From contig CAZRCG010000014.1 in assembly GCA_964598565.1 (NCBI GenBank), positions 1-15,053 of the forward strand: 15,053 nt of DNA, written 5' to 3'. Below the pieces are notes generated by a model, which worked only from the letters and a program-made list of their open reading frames with translations, did no database searches and was not told the DNA's origin. Position 1 is the first letter of the stretch. Each line of letters begins with the position of its first letter. Origin of the DNA: CAZRCG01 sp964598565. Its GTDB lineage: Bacteria; Bdellovibrionota; UBA2394. The position numbers were made by a program, and so were the translations under genes. Below are positions 1-7,575 of this stretch, piece after piece.

Positions 1-145
1 TTAGCCCATCAATTCGGAACTTTCAAACACTCCAGTTTTCGGGGGGAAGGTCACTTGGCTGCCTAGCGATATTGCAATGATCCTCAGCGATTGTTAGCCC
101 TCGCTGTGCTGCAATAGGGACGCCCCCCGTTGCTTAGGCAGCATT

Positions 146-167
146 TAAGTAAAGGATGCTTTACTTA
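146..167. promoter_or_regulatory. Distal palindromic operator upstream of fic gene
   Basis: A perfect inverted repeat with arms TAAGTAAA (146-153) and TTTACTTA (160-167) around a 6-nt spacer. The same arms and the same spacer length recur at 175-200, with centres 31 bp apart, about three helical turns, so two dimers would bind the same DNA face. The likely binder is the winged helix at the C-terminus of the downstream Fic protein, but that is inference; no other regulator is nearby. Confidence 0.65.
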
Positions 168-174
168 TGGTATC

Positions 175-200
175 ATTAAGTAAAAGGGGGTTTACTTAAT
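175..200. promoter_or_regulatory. Proximal palindromic operator overlapping the fic start region
   Basis: A perfect inverted repeat with 10-bp arms, ATTAAGTAAA (175-184) and TTTACTTAAT (191-200), around a 6-nt spacer AGGGGG. It ends two bases before the fic ATG at 203. The G-run in the spacer (186-190) is the only Shine-Dalgarno-like sequence for fic, so a bound protein would block both transcription and access to the ribosome site, and in RNA the arms could pair around it. It shares its core with the palindrome at 146-167. The sequence is clear; the regulatory role is inferred. Confidence 0.7.
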
Positions 201-202
201 AG

Positions 203-1369
203 ATGTCTCGCAGAACGACTGGAAAATACATCAACAGCTCAATCACTGGCGAACTCGTCAGAGCCTTTGTCCCGTTTGCGCTCCCGCCAGAGCCTCCGCT
301 GGACCAAACTAAGGACCCGATTTCTTCGCTACTGCTTAAAGCCGTACAAGGATTAGGAGAGCTGAGGGTCGCCGCCCGTCTTGTTCCAAGTCGAGAGTGG
401 TTTGCTTATAGCTTTCTTCGCATGGAGGCTGTTCTCTCATCTCAGATTGAAGGAACGCAAGCAACGCTAACGGATCTCCTGAAATTTGAGGCTCTTGATG
501 AAGGGTATCCTGAAGACCCAGACCTCCAGGAAGTCTGCAATTATCTTGCTGCACTCGACTATGCCAAGAAAGAATTAGCATCTAAAAATGGCCTCCCACT
601 ATCTTTGCGCCTCTTAAAAGAAATGCATCGGCGGCTTATGCGCGGCGTCCGAGGCCAAAACAAACAGCCTGGCGAGTTTCGAGAATCTCAAAATTGGATT
701 GGGGGTCCGAGGCCTTCACGTGCTCATTTTGTCCCGCCCCCTCCCTCGGAACTCATGAAGTGCTTGGATGACTTCGAGAAATTTATTTATTACAGAATCG
801 ACGTACATCCATTGATCAAAATCGGCCTTCTTCATGTCCAGTTTGAAACGATTCATCCCTTCCTCGATGGAAATGGTCGACTGGGCCGACTCTTGATTTC
901 ACTTCTTATGGAGGAATATGGCCTACTCGATGCTCGTCTCCTCTACCTAAGTCTTCATTTCAAACGTCATCAGCAGAATTATTATGAGCGGCTCGACAAT
1001 GTTCGCTCGAAAGGTGATTGGGAAGGATGGATTGCATTTTTTCTCGATGGCATTGCATCAATCTGCAACGAGGCGGTCCTCACCGCACAAAAACTTTTTG
1101 ATCAGTTTGAGTCGGATCGCTCCAAGCTACTTCAAGCCAAAAATCTTAACATCGCCGCCATTCATCTGTTTGAAAAGCTTCCGGAACATCCTCTCATCAT
1201 TAGCAGTAACGTGCCAAAGCTGCTTAATACGACGAAACCGACAGCTTCCAAGGCGATCGCGACTTTGGAGAAAATGAAAATTTTAAAGCAAGTCAATACC
1301 GGCAGAAGGAGTCGTATCCTTGCTTATAGTGCCTATGTTCAAGCGTTGAAGGCTTCAGAGAAGAAGTGA
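203..1369 (+). CDS. Fic family protein (class II AMP-transferase) with C-terminal winged helix
   Basis: Fic proteins usually transfer AMP from ATP to hydroxyl side chains of target proteins. The full active-site motif is present: HPFLDGNGRLGR at residues 218-229, with catalytic His218, acidic Asp222 and the GNGR phosphate loop. The inhibitory-helix motif SxxxEG is at 79-84 (Ser79, Glu83), N-terminal to the Fic fold, which makes this a class II, self-inhibited member. The target-docking flap is probably the GGPRPSRAHFVPPPP stretch near 167-181. Residues from about 315 to 380 look like a winged helix (KPTASKAIATLEKMKIL), as in the common Fic_N-Fic-wHTH architecture. Length (388 aa) is normal for that class. 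ATG at 203 is chosen because it directly follows the operator and gives the conserved N-terminal region. No antitoxin partner is needed or seen. Target unknown. Confidence 0.93.
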   Translation: MSRRTTGKYINSSITGELVRAFVPFALPPEPPLDQTKDPISSLLLKAVQGLGELRVAARLVPSREWFAYSFLRMEAVLSSQIEGTQATLTDLLKFEALDEGYPEDPDLQEVCNYLAALDYAKKELASKNGLPLSLRLLKEMHRRLMRGVRGQNKQPGEFRESQNWIGGPRPSRAHFVPPPPSELMKCLDDFEKFIYYRIDVHPLIKIGLLHVQFETIHPFLDGNGRLGRLLISLLMEEYGLLDARLLYLSLHFKRHQQNYYERLDNVRSKGDWEGWIAFFLDGIASICNEAVLTAQKLFDQFESDRSKLLQAKNLNIAAIHLFEKLPEHPLIISSNVPKLLNTTKPTASKAIATLEKMKILKQVNTGRRSRILAYSAYVQALKASEKK

Positions 1370-1484
1370 CCATGGGAGAACGCAAGCCCGGCGACTGTTT
1401 GATACCGTTTTTATTCTATCAAAACAATAGGTTAGGAAGCGTGCTGACTCATGGCGTCATTCTTGCAGAATTTAGATTTTCTAT

Positions 1485-2918
1485 ATGGTACGGTTGCTTT
1501 TTAAATTGCTCAGCCGAAAAGTATTTTACTGCGTTTTCATTGCAGTATTCTCCTTCCAAGCTGTTGTGGTGGCGAGCGAACCGCAGCCTGTTAAACTTAG
1601 CTTCAAAGTAAAATGTGGTATAGCCCTTACGGCAATTGCTGGCACTGTTGGAATGGGTGCCATGATGCTTGTTCCCACGGGCCTCTTGGAACGATCAACT
1701 CGAGCTTTTTACTCAGATTTTAGAGGGCAGTCGCCGCTCGAGTATGGACGACTCTCAAGGTTGTGGGCTCAGGAATATGTCGGTATGAGTTATGTTCATC
1801 AAAGAATTGAGGAAGAAAAAATTGAAGCAAAAATTCGAGTGGGGCTCGTTGATAATCATGATTTTGAGCTGAGGCTCTTGCCTCAAATTCCACTCGCTAA
1901 AGATGGGCTTTTCCATTGGTCGCAACATCTTGGCGCTCCTATGCATGGCGATCATATTGCACATTTGATTGCTGACCCTGATGTAGGAGCGGGTCCGCTG
2001 ACCGTTATTTCGGCCTTGCTTCGAGTCAGCCCACGCAATGTTCCTGAGGGAGGCGATTACAAGGAAGCGCTAGGTTATGCAGTTTATCAAGCGGGTAAAA
2101 CTCGTGCTGCCTTGGTTGGTGTTTCGATCGGCCCAAGTACAATGGGCGGCTTCACAGCGGGCGACGTTAAATGGATCAACCAGGCTGCCGACGAAGGGCA
2201 TATCTTGATCAAGTCTGCAGGTAACAGTTGGGGGCGCCTACTACCTTTTAACTCATCGCCATTAGAGTGGCCAGATGAACTTAGAGCAATTGGGGTGGGC
2301 AGCTTAGATGCAGACGGTTTGGTTTCCTCATTTAGCGTTGAGCATGCGAAGGTCGTGATCTATGCGCCGGCGGGATTGATTCAGCAATCGCAGGCGGGCA
2401 ACGATTTTATTGACTTCGGAGGGACTAGTGGCGCTCAGCCTCTCGTTCTGGGAGCTCTCGGAAATGCGTTGGCTTTGATTCAAGAAAATCCGCATTATTG
2501 GCGAGAAGGAGTATCCCCACTTACCTTTAACGAAGTAAAGAGTCTGTTGCTCGCTACAGCTCTTTGGCTGCGACAAGATGACGGCAGGTATGTTCCGATG
2601 ATTAATGCAGCCCGGCTAATGGAAGTGGGGCTTCGTATTCGCGATCAGGTAAACCTCGACCGTACTGATATTTTACGTGCAGAATCTAAGCTTTACCAAT
2701 TTCAATCTAAGGCCCAAGACCTTTTGGCAAAAGGCCTTGGGATGATGGGCTCAGCCAACTTAGAAGCTCAACTAAAAGGTGAGGAACTTGTTAGGGCTAG
2801 CTTGTTGCTTCACCCTACTGCGGCTGCTCGCCAAGAACTTGTCCGTTTCTATGAATCGAAGGGCTTGAATATCAACGCCCAATTTTATAGTCGGGTTACA
2901 GTAGAGGATCGGCCTTAA
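1485..2918 (+). CDS. Exported divergent subtilisin-like (S8) serine peptidase
   Basis: A 477-residue protein with S8-family hallmarks in the right order: Asp123 in GLVDNHD, His154 in MHGDHIAH (normally HGTHVAG), the oxyanion-hole Asn247 in SAGNSWG, and Ser315 in GGTSGAQP. A final INAARLM stretch near 373-379 matches the usual end of the fold. The N-terminus has a basic start and a hydrophobic stretch (about 12-30, VASEP after it) that looks like a signal peptide; a second hydrophobic segment lies at about 44-68, so the protein may be membrane-anchored in the periplasm. A helical C-terminal extension (about 390-470) is unassigned. The motifs are weak variants, so activity is plausible but unproven. 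ATG 1485 has no clear ribosome site, but it is the start that supplies the signal sequence. Confidence 0.75.
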   Translation: MVRLLFKLLSRKVFYCVFIAVFSFQAVVVASEPQPVKLSFKVKCGIALTAIAGTVGMGAMMLVPTGLLERSTRAFYSDFRGQSPLEYGRLSRLWAQEYVGMSYVHQRIEEEKIEAKIRVGLVDNHDFELRLLPQIPLAKDGLFHWSQHLGAPMHGDHIAHLIADPDVGAGPLTVISALLRVSPRNVPEGGDYKEALGYAVYQAGKTRAALVGVSIGPSTMGGFTAGDVKWINQAADEGHILIKSAGNSWGRLLPFNSSPLEWPDELRAIGVGSLDADGLVSSFSVEHAKVVIYAPAGLIQQSQAGNDFIDFGGTSGAQPLVLGALGNALALIQENPHYWREGVSPLTFNEVKSLLLATALWLRQDDGRYVPMINAARLMEVGLRIRDQVNLDRTDILRAESKLYQFQSKAQDLLAKGLGMMGSANLEAQLKGEELVRASLLLHPTAAARQELVRFYESKGLNINAQFYSRVTVEDRP

Positions 2919-2954
2919 GTCGTTGCTGGCATAAAGTTCGGCACCACGAATTCA

Positions 2955-3569
2955 TCACGGCGATTCCGAAGAAGAATCAGAACCATGCGAGCTCGTTCTT
3001 CTATAGAACGCCCCTGCTTCCCTGTGATAACGCTCGACTTGTTTGGGGTCGTCCCAATCTTCCGGCCAATAATAGGGAGGTGGCGGCCGGGGTGGGGCCT
3101 TTTGAATTCTGGCATCTAGGGGAACCCGAGGCATTAAATCTGCGTTCTGCCCTGAGATCGGATCTGTGCTCCAAAAGATCCATTCTCCTTGCGCGTCTAC
3201 AGCCACCTCAATCTCAAAACGATCCCCCGGCTCAACACCTTCAGGAATCATTTTTGATGGGAGAGGAATCTCGATCCATTCCAAGCTAGGGCGATCTTCT
3301 TCGGTTATTGTATTCTCCTTGGGATTCACCGAAAGATAGGCAAACTCCTCAAAATCTGACGGAAGCTCTTCACCGCAAAACTCCTCACTGAAATATCTTT
3401 CAAACAAGGTCATGAGACGAAAGCGGCGTGGTTGATCAGCTTGCTTTGCAGATGCCGCATTGGCAATCAGGTCTCTGCACTCTGATGAGTTCGAAGACTC
3501 CTCAGTGGCGTGTGCTGGCAATGGCAAAAGGCAAATCAACAGCATGATGGAAACAAGAATTCTCGACAT
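2955..3569 (-). CDS. Secreted hypothetical protein with proline-rich C-terminal region
   Basis: A 204-residue protein I do not recognise. It begins with a classical signal peptide: MSR, a hydrophobic core (residues 4-17) and an AHA-type cleavage site at 19-21. The mature part is acidic, has two cysteines (Cys31, Cys65) that could form one disulfide, a possible beta-rich part with alternating hydrophobics (about 95-135), a proline stretch PPRPPPP at 159-165, and a Ser-rich tail. It converges on the S8 gene, with 36 bp between the stop codons and no clear terminator. A promoter-like pair lies upstream (3588-3615). No conserved motif suggests an enzyme; a periplasmic or surface protein is the most that can be said. 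Confidence 0.7.
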   Translation of the reverse strand: MSRILVSIMLLICLLPLPAHATEESSNSSECRDLIANAASAKQADQPRRFRLMTLFERYFSEEFCGEELPSDFEEFAYLSVNPKENTITEEDRPSLEWIEIPLPSKMIPEGVEPGDRFEIEVAVDAQGEWIFWSTDPISGQNADLMPRVPLDARIQKAPPRPPPPYYWPEDWDDPKQVERYHREAGAFYRRTSSHGSDSSSESP

Positions 3570-3587
3570 AAATATCTCTGGCCCAGG

Positions 3588-3615
3588 ATTTAACTTAAGA
3601 CCGCGTACCGTTCAA
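3588..3615 (-). promoter_or_regulatory. Candidate promoter for the secreted hypothetical gene
   Basis: Read on the minus strand, TTGAAC (3610-3615) and TTAAAT (3588-3593) are separated by 16 nt, resembling sigma-70 -35 and -10 boxes. The start codon lies 18 bp beyond. The boxes are imperfect and this was found by eye only. The rest of the gap to 3829 shows no convincing gene on either strand, only short open frames. Confidence 0.35.
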
Positions 3616-3829
3616 GAAAAATGGGATAGGCTCTCACGTGTTTGGGCAGCTCACCATGAGACGTCTCGGTCAAGTGTTATCTCGTTGGGACTATCGCGAG
3701 ATGGGAACAGACGACGTCGGTGGCGGCCGCCCAATTTATAATATATTTAGCACTCACTAATTCTTACCATATTGATAAAATAAGAAGGGTCGAACTGAAA
3801 TCAGGACCTCGAGTTTGGGGGCATGACCA

Positions 3830-4024
3830 ATGGACCACAAAATACTTCTCGTCGATGAAGATAAACATATTCAACAAAGGTTGCGGGAGCGCCTGCAGGA
3901 CGAACACCTCTCTTTAATCGCCGCGTCCGACGCGTCTGCGGCGTTAACACTTGCGCGACGAGAGAGTCCTCGTTTGATTCTTTTAAATCTGGGGCTGCCG
4001 GGAGGGGCGGGCTCTGGACTCTAG
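3830..4024 (+). CDS. Receiver-domain fragment, N-terminal part (first frame of broken regulator)
   Basis: This frame covers beta1 to about beta3/alpha3 of a response-regulator receiver: KILLVDEDKH at 4-13 (acidic pair) and LILLNLGLPGG at 49-59, where Asn53 replaces the usual Asp. The 44-residue spacing between Asp9 and Asn53 equals that between the matching positions of CheY. It stops at TAG 4022-4024, and the second half of the domain continues in the next frame. On its own it would not fold as a complete receiver. Confidence 0.7.
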   Translation: MDHKILLVDEDKHIQQRLRERLQDEHLSLIAASDASAALTLARRESPRLILLNLGLPGGAGSGL

Positions 4025-4029
4025 AGTCT

Positions 4030-4446
4030 TTGAAGAGGATGTCTAGCACGTCGAGCATCCCTGTCTTCATCTATTCGAAGTCTGAAAACGACTCCACAAA
4101 GGCCGATGCGAAAGCGCTGGGTGCTGAGAAGTTTCTGAGCAAAAATATTTCGGACGATGCCTTGGTAGAGGAAGTGAAATCTTATCTCGCGAGTGCGCGA
4201 CGGGATACCACTTTGGATGTTGATACCATCAAAAGTCTCGAGAAGTATTTTAAAGAGGATGATCCTGCCAACTGGTTATCGCTGCTGATCCCGGTTATTC
4301 GCACCCAAAAGGTTTGCATAATCTTTTCAAATCGGCTCATTCTTTGGCCTTTGTCTATGCCGGCAGGCCGGAGACAAAGAATCATCGCTTATCGATGGGT
4401 TTTGCCCTCCTGTGTTTTCTCTGTGCGCTTCGCGAGCGAAAATTAG
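4030..4446 (+). CDS. Receiver C-terminal half and linker (second frame of broken regulator)
   Basis: The homologous part runs from about 4021 to 4311. IPVFIYSKSEND holds the receiver beta4 strand with its Ser/Thr position, and GAEKFLSKN the beta5 strand with the conserved Lys. A linker follows (KYFKEDDPANWLSLLIPVIRTQK). After about 4311 this frame reads nonsense (Arg-rich tail), while the linker continues in the third frame. The TTG at 4030 is only the first possible start in this frame, not a convincing one. Best treated as part of the pseudogene. Confidence 0.55.
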   Translation: MKRMSSTSSIPVFIYSKSENDSTKADAKALGAEKFLSKNISDDALVEEVKSYLASARRDTTLDVDTIKSLEKYFKEDDPANWLSLLIPVIRTQKVCIIFSNRLILWPLSMPAGRRQRIIAYRWVLPSCVFSVRFASEN

Positions 4447-5432
4447 CACAGGTTCTTGCAATAAAAGATTTCGTCATGGCTCATGACGAAACGAAACTTG
4501 TCGCGAATACGCTCGATTTGCTTTTACAAAAAAACCAGGCGGGAGAGGATGTATTCGCCTGGTCTGACGAGTTGACGGTGACGCCGGCTATCGACCGAAT
4601 TGTAAACCGCCTCATGAGCCAGCCTCAAAGCTCTCTCACTCATTCTTCTCACAGTCGCTCGTCGTTTGAGGGGCTGCTGAGTTCGCAGGTTCATGCTCTA
4701 TTAAAAATTGCGCAGTATCGCCAAATTTCTTTCGGAGAGACAATTTACGCAAGTGGAGATCCTGCAGACGCCGTCTATGTTATTGATCAGGGCGCCGTGC
4801 GAGTGAATTTGGCCGATGGGCACCAACACCACCTGTTTGAGAATGATTTTTTTGGGGAGATGTCTTTGATTCTCTGCCAGGCCGTGCATTCTTCTGATGC
4901 CGTTGCAGAAACAGACGTCGACGTTTTGGTTTTGAAGAAAGAGGCGCTCATCGAACTGTTTCTCAACGACCCCATCATTGAAAATTTTATGATCGTTCGA
5001 GCAGGATTTCGATCATTTTTGAACAAATCCAGTGGGCCAAATGTCTTCATGAATCTATCTGAAGAAGAGAGACTCGCTCTTTTTAATCTTTTTTCAATCA
5101 AACGCTTCGATGAAGGTGGAGTCATTGTTAACGAGGGCGAGGTGGCCCAAGAAATGTTTATTCTTCTTGCAGGAGAAATTTTGCTCACAAAAGAAGGGCA
5201 AATAGAACATACCATTGTCGACAGCGGATTTTTTGGAGAGATCTCCTTTTTAGAACAGTCTGAGCGTCATATGACAGCTCGTGCGACCAAAGCATCCATT
5301 TGTCTTTGTATTACGAGAGAGCGGTTTGCTGAGGTTTTAAGGGTGGTCCCTCGGGTTCTTATTGTGCTTCAAGACTTGGTTCAGCGACGAAAATCTGAGA
5401 ACAGACGGTCAAAAAGGCTTTTACAGGTATAA
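4314..5432 (+). CDS. Double cyclic-nucleotide-binding-domain protein (third frame of broken regulator)
   Basis: A helical N-terminal region (to about residue 120) is followed by two cNMP-binding-like beta-barrels. The first has GETIYASGDPADAVYVIDQGAVRV and FFGEMSLI, but the segment after it (HSSDAVAET) lacks the Arg that grips the cyclic phosphate. The second has GGVIVNEGEVAQEMFILLAGEI and FFGEISFLEQSERHMTARA, where Glu and Arg fit a phosphate-binding cassette. No DNA-binding helix-turn-helix follows; the protein ends soon after a basic tail (RRKSENRRSKR). The TTG at 4314 is an artefact of the upstream frame break, since homologous sequence continues upstream in the second frame. It may sense a cyclic nucleotide through domain two, but output is unknown. 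Confidence 0.75.
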   Translation: MHNLFKSAHSLAFVYAGRPETKNHRLSMGFALLCFLCALRERKLAQVLAIKDFVMAHDETKLVANTLDLLLQKNQAGEDVFAWSDELTVTPAIDRIVNRLMSQPQSSLTHSSHSRSSFEGLLSSQVHALLKIAQYRQISFGETIYASGDPADAVYVIDQGAVRVNLADGHQHHLFENDFFGEMSLILCQAVHSSDAVAETDVDVLVLKKEALIELFLNDPIIENFMIVRAGFRSFLNKSSGPNVFMNLSEEERLALFNLFSIKRFDEGGVIVNEGEVAQEMFILLAGEILLTKEGQIEHTIVDSGFFGEISFLEQSERHMTARATKASICLCITRERFAEVLRVVPRVLIVLQDLVQRRKSENRRSKRLLQV

Positions 5433-5556
5433 GCGGCTCGACTCTTAAGTCGTATTCGAGCACTGATCTTGGGGTAGTGCTTATAGTCCGGGCTGCACCC
5501 TGAAAACGGACCCTAAGCTCCTTTCCCTTCCTTCAGAAAGTCGTTAAAGCTAAACT

Positions 5557-6600
5557 ATGAATGTGAGTAACAATAAAGACCATACGTACTCTGAGACAAC
5601 TGAAGAGCAGACGTCGACGAAAACGCCCAGGTCGAACCCGTCTAAGTCGAACACGTCTAATTTGTCGCCACTGAGTGCCTCACCAACTTCTGACATGGCC
5701 GGAGTTTACGATCAAATAAGTGATCGAAGAGATGAAAAAATCGATTGGTTGGGAAGCATCCCATTTATCGCCACCCACGTATTGGCACTCTTGGTATTTG
5801 TGGTGCCTTTTTCTTGGGCGGCGGTGGTATTTTTCGCTTTTTCATACGGACTTCGAATGTTCGGTATCACCGCAGGCTTTCATCGCTACTTTGCTCATCG
5901 GGCCTATCAAGTCGGTCGTGGAATGCAATTTTTTCTGGGCTTCATAGGTACCTGCGCCAGTCAGCGAGGCCCGTTGTGGTGGGCTGCTCACCATCGACAT
6001 CACCATCTCTATTCCGATAAACCCAAAGATATCCACTCTCCAATGCAGCGCGGGTTTTGGTGGTCTCATATGGGTTGGATCATTTGCAAACGTTACGAAG
6101 ACACGAATTTTTCTTTGATCAAAGACTTCGAAACCTACCCTGAGATTCAGTGGCTGAATAAAAACCACTATTTGGTTTCTATTTTCTATGCCGTGATGTG
6201 TTTTGGCTTAGGGGTCTTGGTGGGAAGCCTTACCGGTAATCCCGCCCATAATGGATGGAGCTTTTTGGTATGGGGTTATTTTTTAAGCACGGTTTTTGTC
6301 TACCACGGAACATTTACCATTAATTCGTTAGCTCATGTTTGGGGAACCAAGCGATTTTTGGTATCGGATGAAAGTCGCAATAATTTTGTTTTAGCTCTGG
6401 TGACGATGGGTGAGGGTTGGCATAACAACCATCATCGTTTTCCGACAAGCGTTCGCCAAGGACTGCGCTGGTGGGAAATTGATATTTCTCACGGCATTTT
6501 GCGGTCGCTAAGTTGGTTGCGGCTGGTAAAGAATATGAAGCGACCTACTAAAGTTGAGGTCGCTCGAGCAGAGCGATTTCGAGTAGTACGTCGCAGTTAA
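5557..6600 (+). CDS. Membrane acyl-CoA / acyl-lipid desaturase (Delta9 type)
   Basis: A di-iron membrane desaturase that would introduce a cis double bond into a fatty acyl chain. All histidine boxes are present: HRYFAH (109-114), HRHHH (146-150) and HNNHH (289-293), plus the extra His260 in NSLAH. Hydrophobic segments at about 67-95, 205-225 and 233-252 fit the family topology with cytosolic iron ligands. The first 60 residues are a Ser/Thr/Lys/Pro-rich extension unlike the core family; Met47 (ATG 5695) is another possible start, and neither has a clear ribosome site. Total length 347 aa. The gap to the previous gene (5433-5556) holds only small imperfect hairpins. Electron donor not encoded nearby. 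Confidence 0.92.
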   Translation: MNVSNNKDHTYSETTEEQTSTKTPRSNPSKSNTSNLSPLSASPTSDMAGVYDQISDRRDEKIDWLGSIPFIATHVLALLVFVVPFSWAAVVFFAFSYGLRMFGITAGFHRYFAHRAYQVGRGMQFFLGFIGTCASQRGPLWWAAHHRHHHLYSDKPKDIHSPMQRGFWWSHMGWIICKRYEDTNFSLIKDFETYPEIQWLNKNHYLVSIFYAVMCFGLGVLVGSLTGNPAHNGWSFLVWGYFLSTVFVYHGTFTINSLAHVWGTKRFLVSDESRNNFVLALVTMGEGWHNNHHRFPTSVRQGLRWWEIDISHGILRSLSWLRLVKNMKRPTKVEVARAERFRVVRRS

Positions 6601-6622
6601 ATTTTATTTACTGCCGGCACTA

Positions 6623-6642
6623 GGCTCTGTCCGGCGAATTTC
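6623..6642 (+). repeat. IS left terminal inverted repeat
   Basis: It begins GGCTCTGTCCGGCGAAT and matches the reverse complement of 7764-7783 at 19 of 20 positions (one T/A difference at the 18th). Left flank is CTA. Confidence 0.93.
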
Positions 6643-6708
6643 ATAGGAGAAGCGTCGATTTTTTCTTAAACTTTTCTTAGTCGAGTGAATTGGCTAAGGA
6701 GGGGAAGA

Positions 6709-7524
6709 GTGAAGCGGCACGCATTATCAGACGCGCAATGGGAGCGCATACACGATTTGTTTCCCGAGAATGGGAAGCGAGGTCAGCAGTGGAAGGACCA
6801 TCGTTTAATGGTGGATGGCATTTTGTGGGCCGTAAAGACCGGGGCGCAGTGGCGTGACGTGCCTGAGCGATTTGGGCCTTGGAAAACAGTTTACGAGCGG
6901 TTTTGTCGGTGGACACAGGAGGGTCTTTGGGACCAGATTTTGAAGCGATTGCAATCAGAGGCTGATGCGGTAGATGAGATCGATTGGAAATTGTTTTGCA
7001 TTGATGGCAGTAGTATCAGAGCCCACCGATCTGCAGCAGGCGCCAAAAAAAATCTAACGCTTGAGGGAGAGCCTGCCGATCATGCCTTGGGACGAAGTCG
7101 TGGAGGTTTTGGCACAAAGATTCATTTGGTGTGTGAAGGTAAGGGAAAGCCGTTGGCGGTTCAGATCAGTGGTGGCCAGGAGCATGAATCGAAGTACTTC
7201 AAAGAAATGATGGGAAAAATCGGTATTCCTCAGGGGCGAGGCCGGCCGCGAAAAAATCCCGACAATATAGCAGGAGATAAGGCTTACTCGTCGGGTGAGA
7301 ATAGAAGTTATGTGAAAGCCAGAGGCATTGGAGACGTTATTCCCACGAAAACCAATGAAGAGCGTCGTGAAGGTTTTGATAAGGAGTTGTATCGCGATCG
7401 CAATATTGTTGAGCGATGCATCGGTTGGCTGAAGGAATCGCGTCGCATTGCGACCCGGTTTGAAAATCTGGCGCTTCATTATTTGGGAGTCATTAAGCTG
7501 GGAATGATACTCGAGTACTTGTAA
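6709..7524 (+). CDS. IS5-family transposase (DUF4096 + DDE domain)
   Basis: Catalyses cut-and-paste or copy-out movement of the surrounding IS. The N-terminal DUF4096-type region (KRHALSDAQWERI...GAQWRDVP..FGPW) is followed by a DDE nuclease: Asp99 in FCIDGSS, Asp190 in AGDKAYS, Glu235 in a YRDRNIVERCIGWLK signature (Y-x2-R-x3-E-x6-K). GTG 6709 is preferred because it has a strong ribosome site (AAGGAGG, 6696-6702) and gives the usual family start VKRHALSD; an in-frame GTG at 6685 would add eight residues and lacks one. The frame is intact from start to stop, so the element may be active. No second overlapping frame is needed, unlike IS427-type members. Confidence 0.93.
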   Translation: MKRHALSDAQWERIHDLFPENGKRGQQWKDHRLMVDGILWAVKTGAQWRDVPERFGPWKTVYERFCRWTQEGLWDQILKRLQSEADAVDEIDWKLFCIDGSSIRAHRSAAGAKKNLTLEGEPADHALGRSRGGFGTKIHLVCEGKGKPLAVQISGGQEHESKYFKEMMGKIGIPQGRGRPRKNPDNIAGDKAYSSGENRSYVKARGIGDVIPTKTNEERREGFDKELYRDRNIVERCIGWLKESRRIATRFENLALHYLGVIKLGMILEYL

Positions 7525-7575
7525 TCAGCTTTGGACGGTTCATTTGAAATATTTCATTTTTGACTACCGACGAGA

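Larger units (their letters stand above)
3830..5432 (+). pseudogene. Frameshifted receiver / double cNMP-binding regulator
   Basis: Three consecutive frames together read as one protein of about 535 residues: a CheY-like receiver, a linker, then two cyclic-nucleotide-binding domains. The frame changes by -1 near 4019-4023 (within GGACTCTAGAG, where the first frame meets TAG) and again near 4306-4313 (within CCCAAAAGGT). Bridging them restores continuous receiver sequence (GSGL-ESLKRM) and a continuous linker (RTQK-GLHNLFK). Each break fits loss of one base, the second in an A-run. The receiver has its acidic pocket (Asp9/Glu10) but Asn53 at the position of the phospho-accepting Asp, so it was probably already not phosphorylated. 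Start ATG 3830 is preceded by GGGGG (3817-3821). Either the gene is decaying or the assembly has two base-call errors; no standard slippery heptamer is seen. Confidence 0.75.

Noticed and set aside
1..96. Short minus-strand open frame ending in TAA at position 1
   Set aside because: About 30 codons, no start codon or ribosome site seen, no recognisable motif; likely chance.
1366..1611. GTG-started frame overlapping the fic stop by 4 bp, as in coupled genes
   Set aside because: Its protein has no recognisable pattern, no hydrophobic or domain structure, and overlaps the signal-peptide region of the S8 gene in another frame.
3460..3741. Plus-strand open frame over the start of the secreted gene and the following spacer
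   Set aside because: Half of it is antisense to the signal-peptide gene, and the rest is Arg-rich without motif; no ribosome site.
4019..4313. Programmed -1 frameshifting as explanation for the broken regulator
   Set aside because: Neither site has a standard X-XXY-YYZ slippery heptamer and two successive events would be needed; mutation or base-call error is simpler.
6685..6708. Upstream GTG start for the transposase
   Set aside because: It has no ribosome site, and the in-frame GTG at 6709 has a strong one and matches the usual family start.
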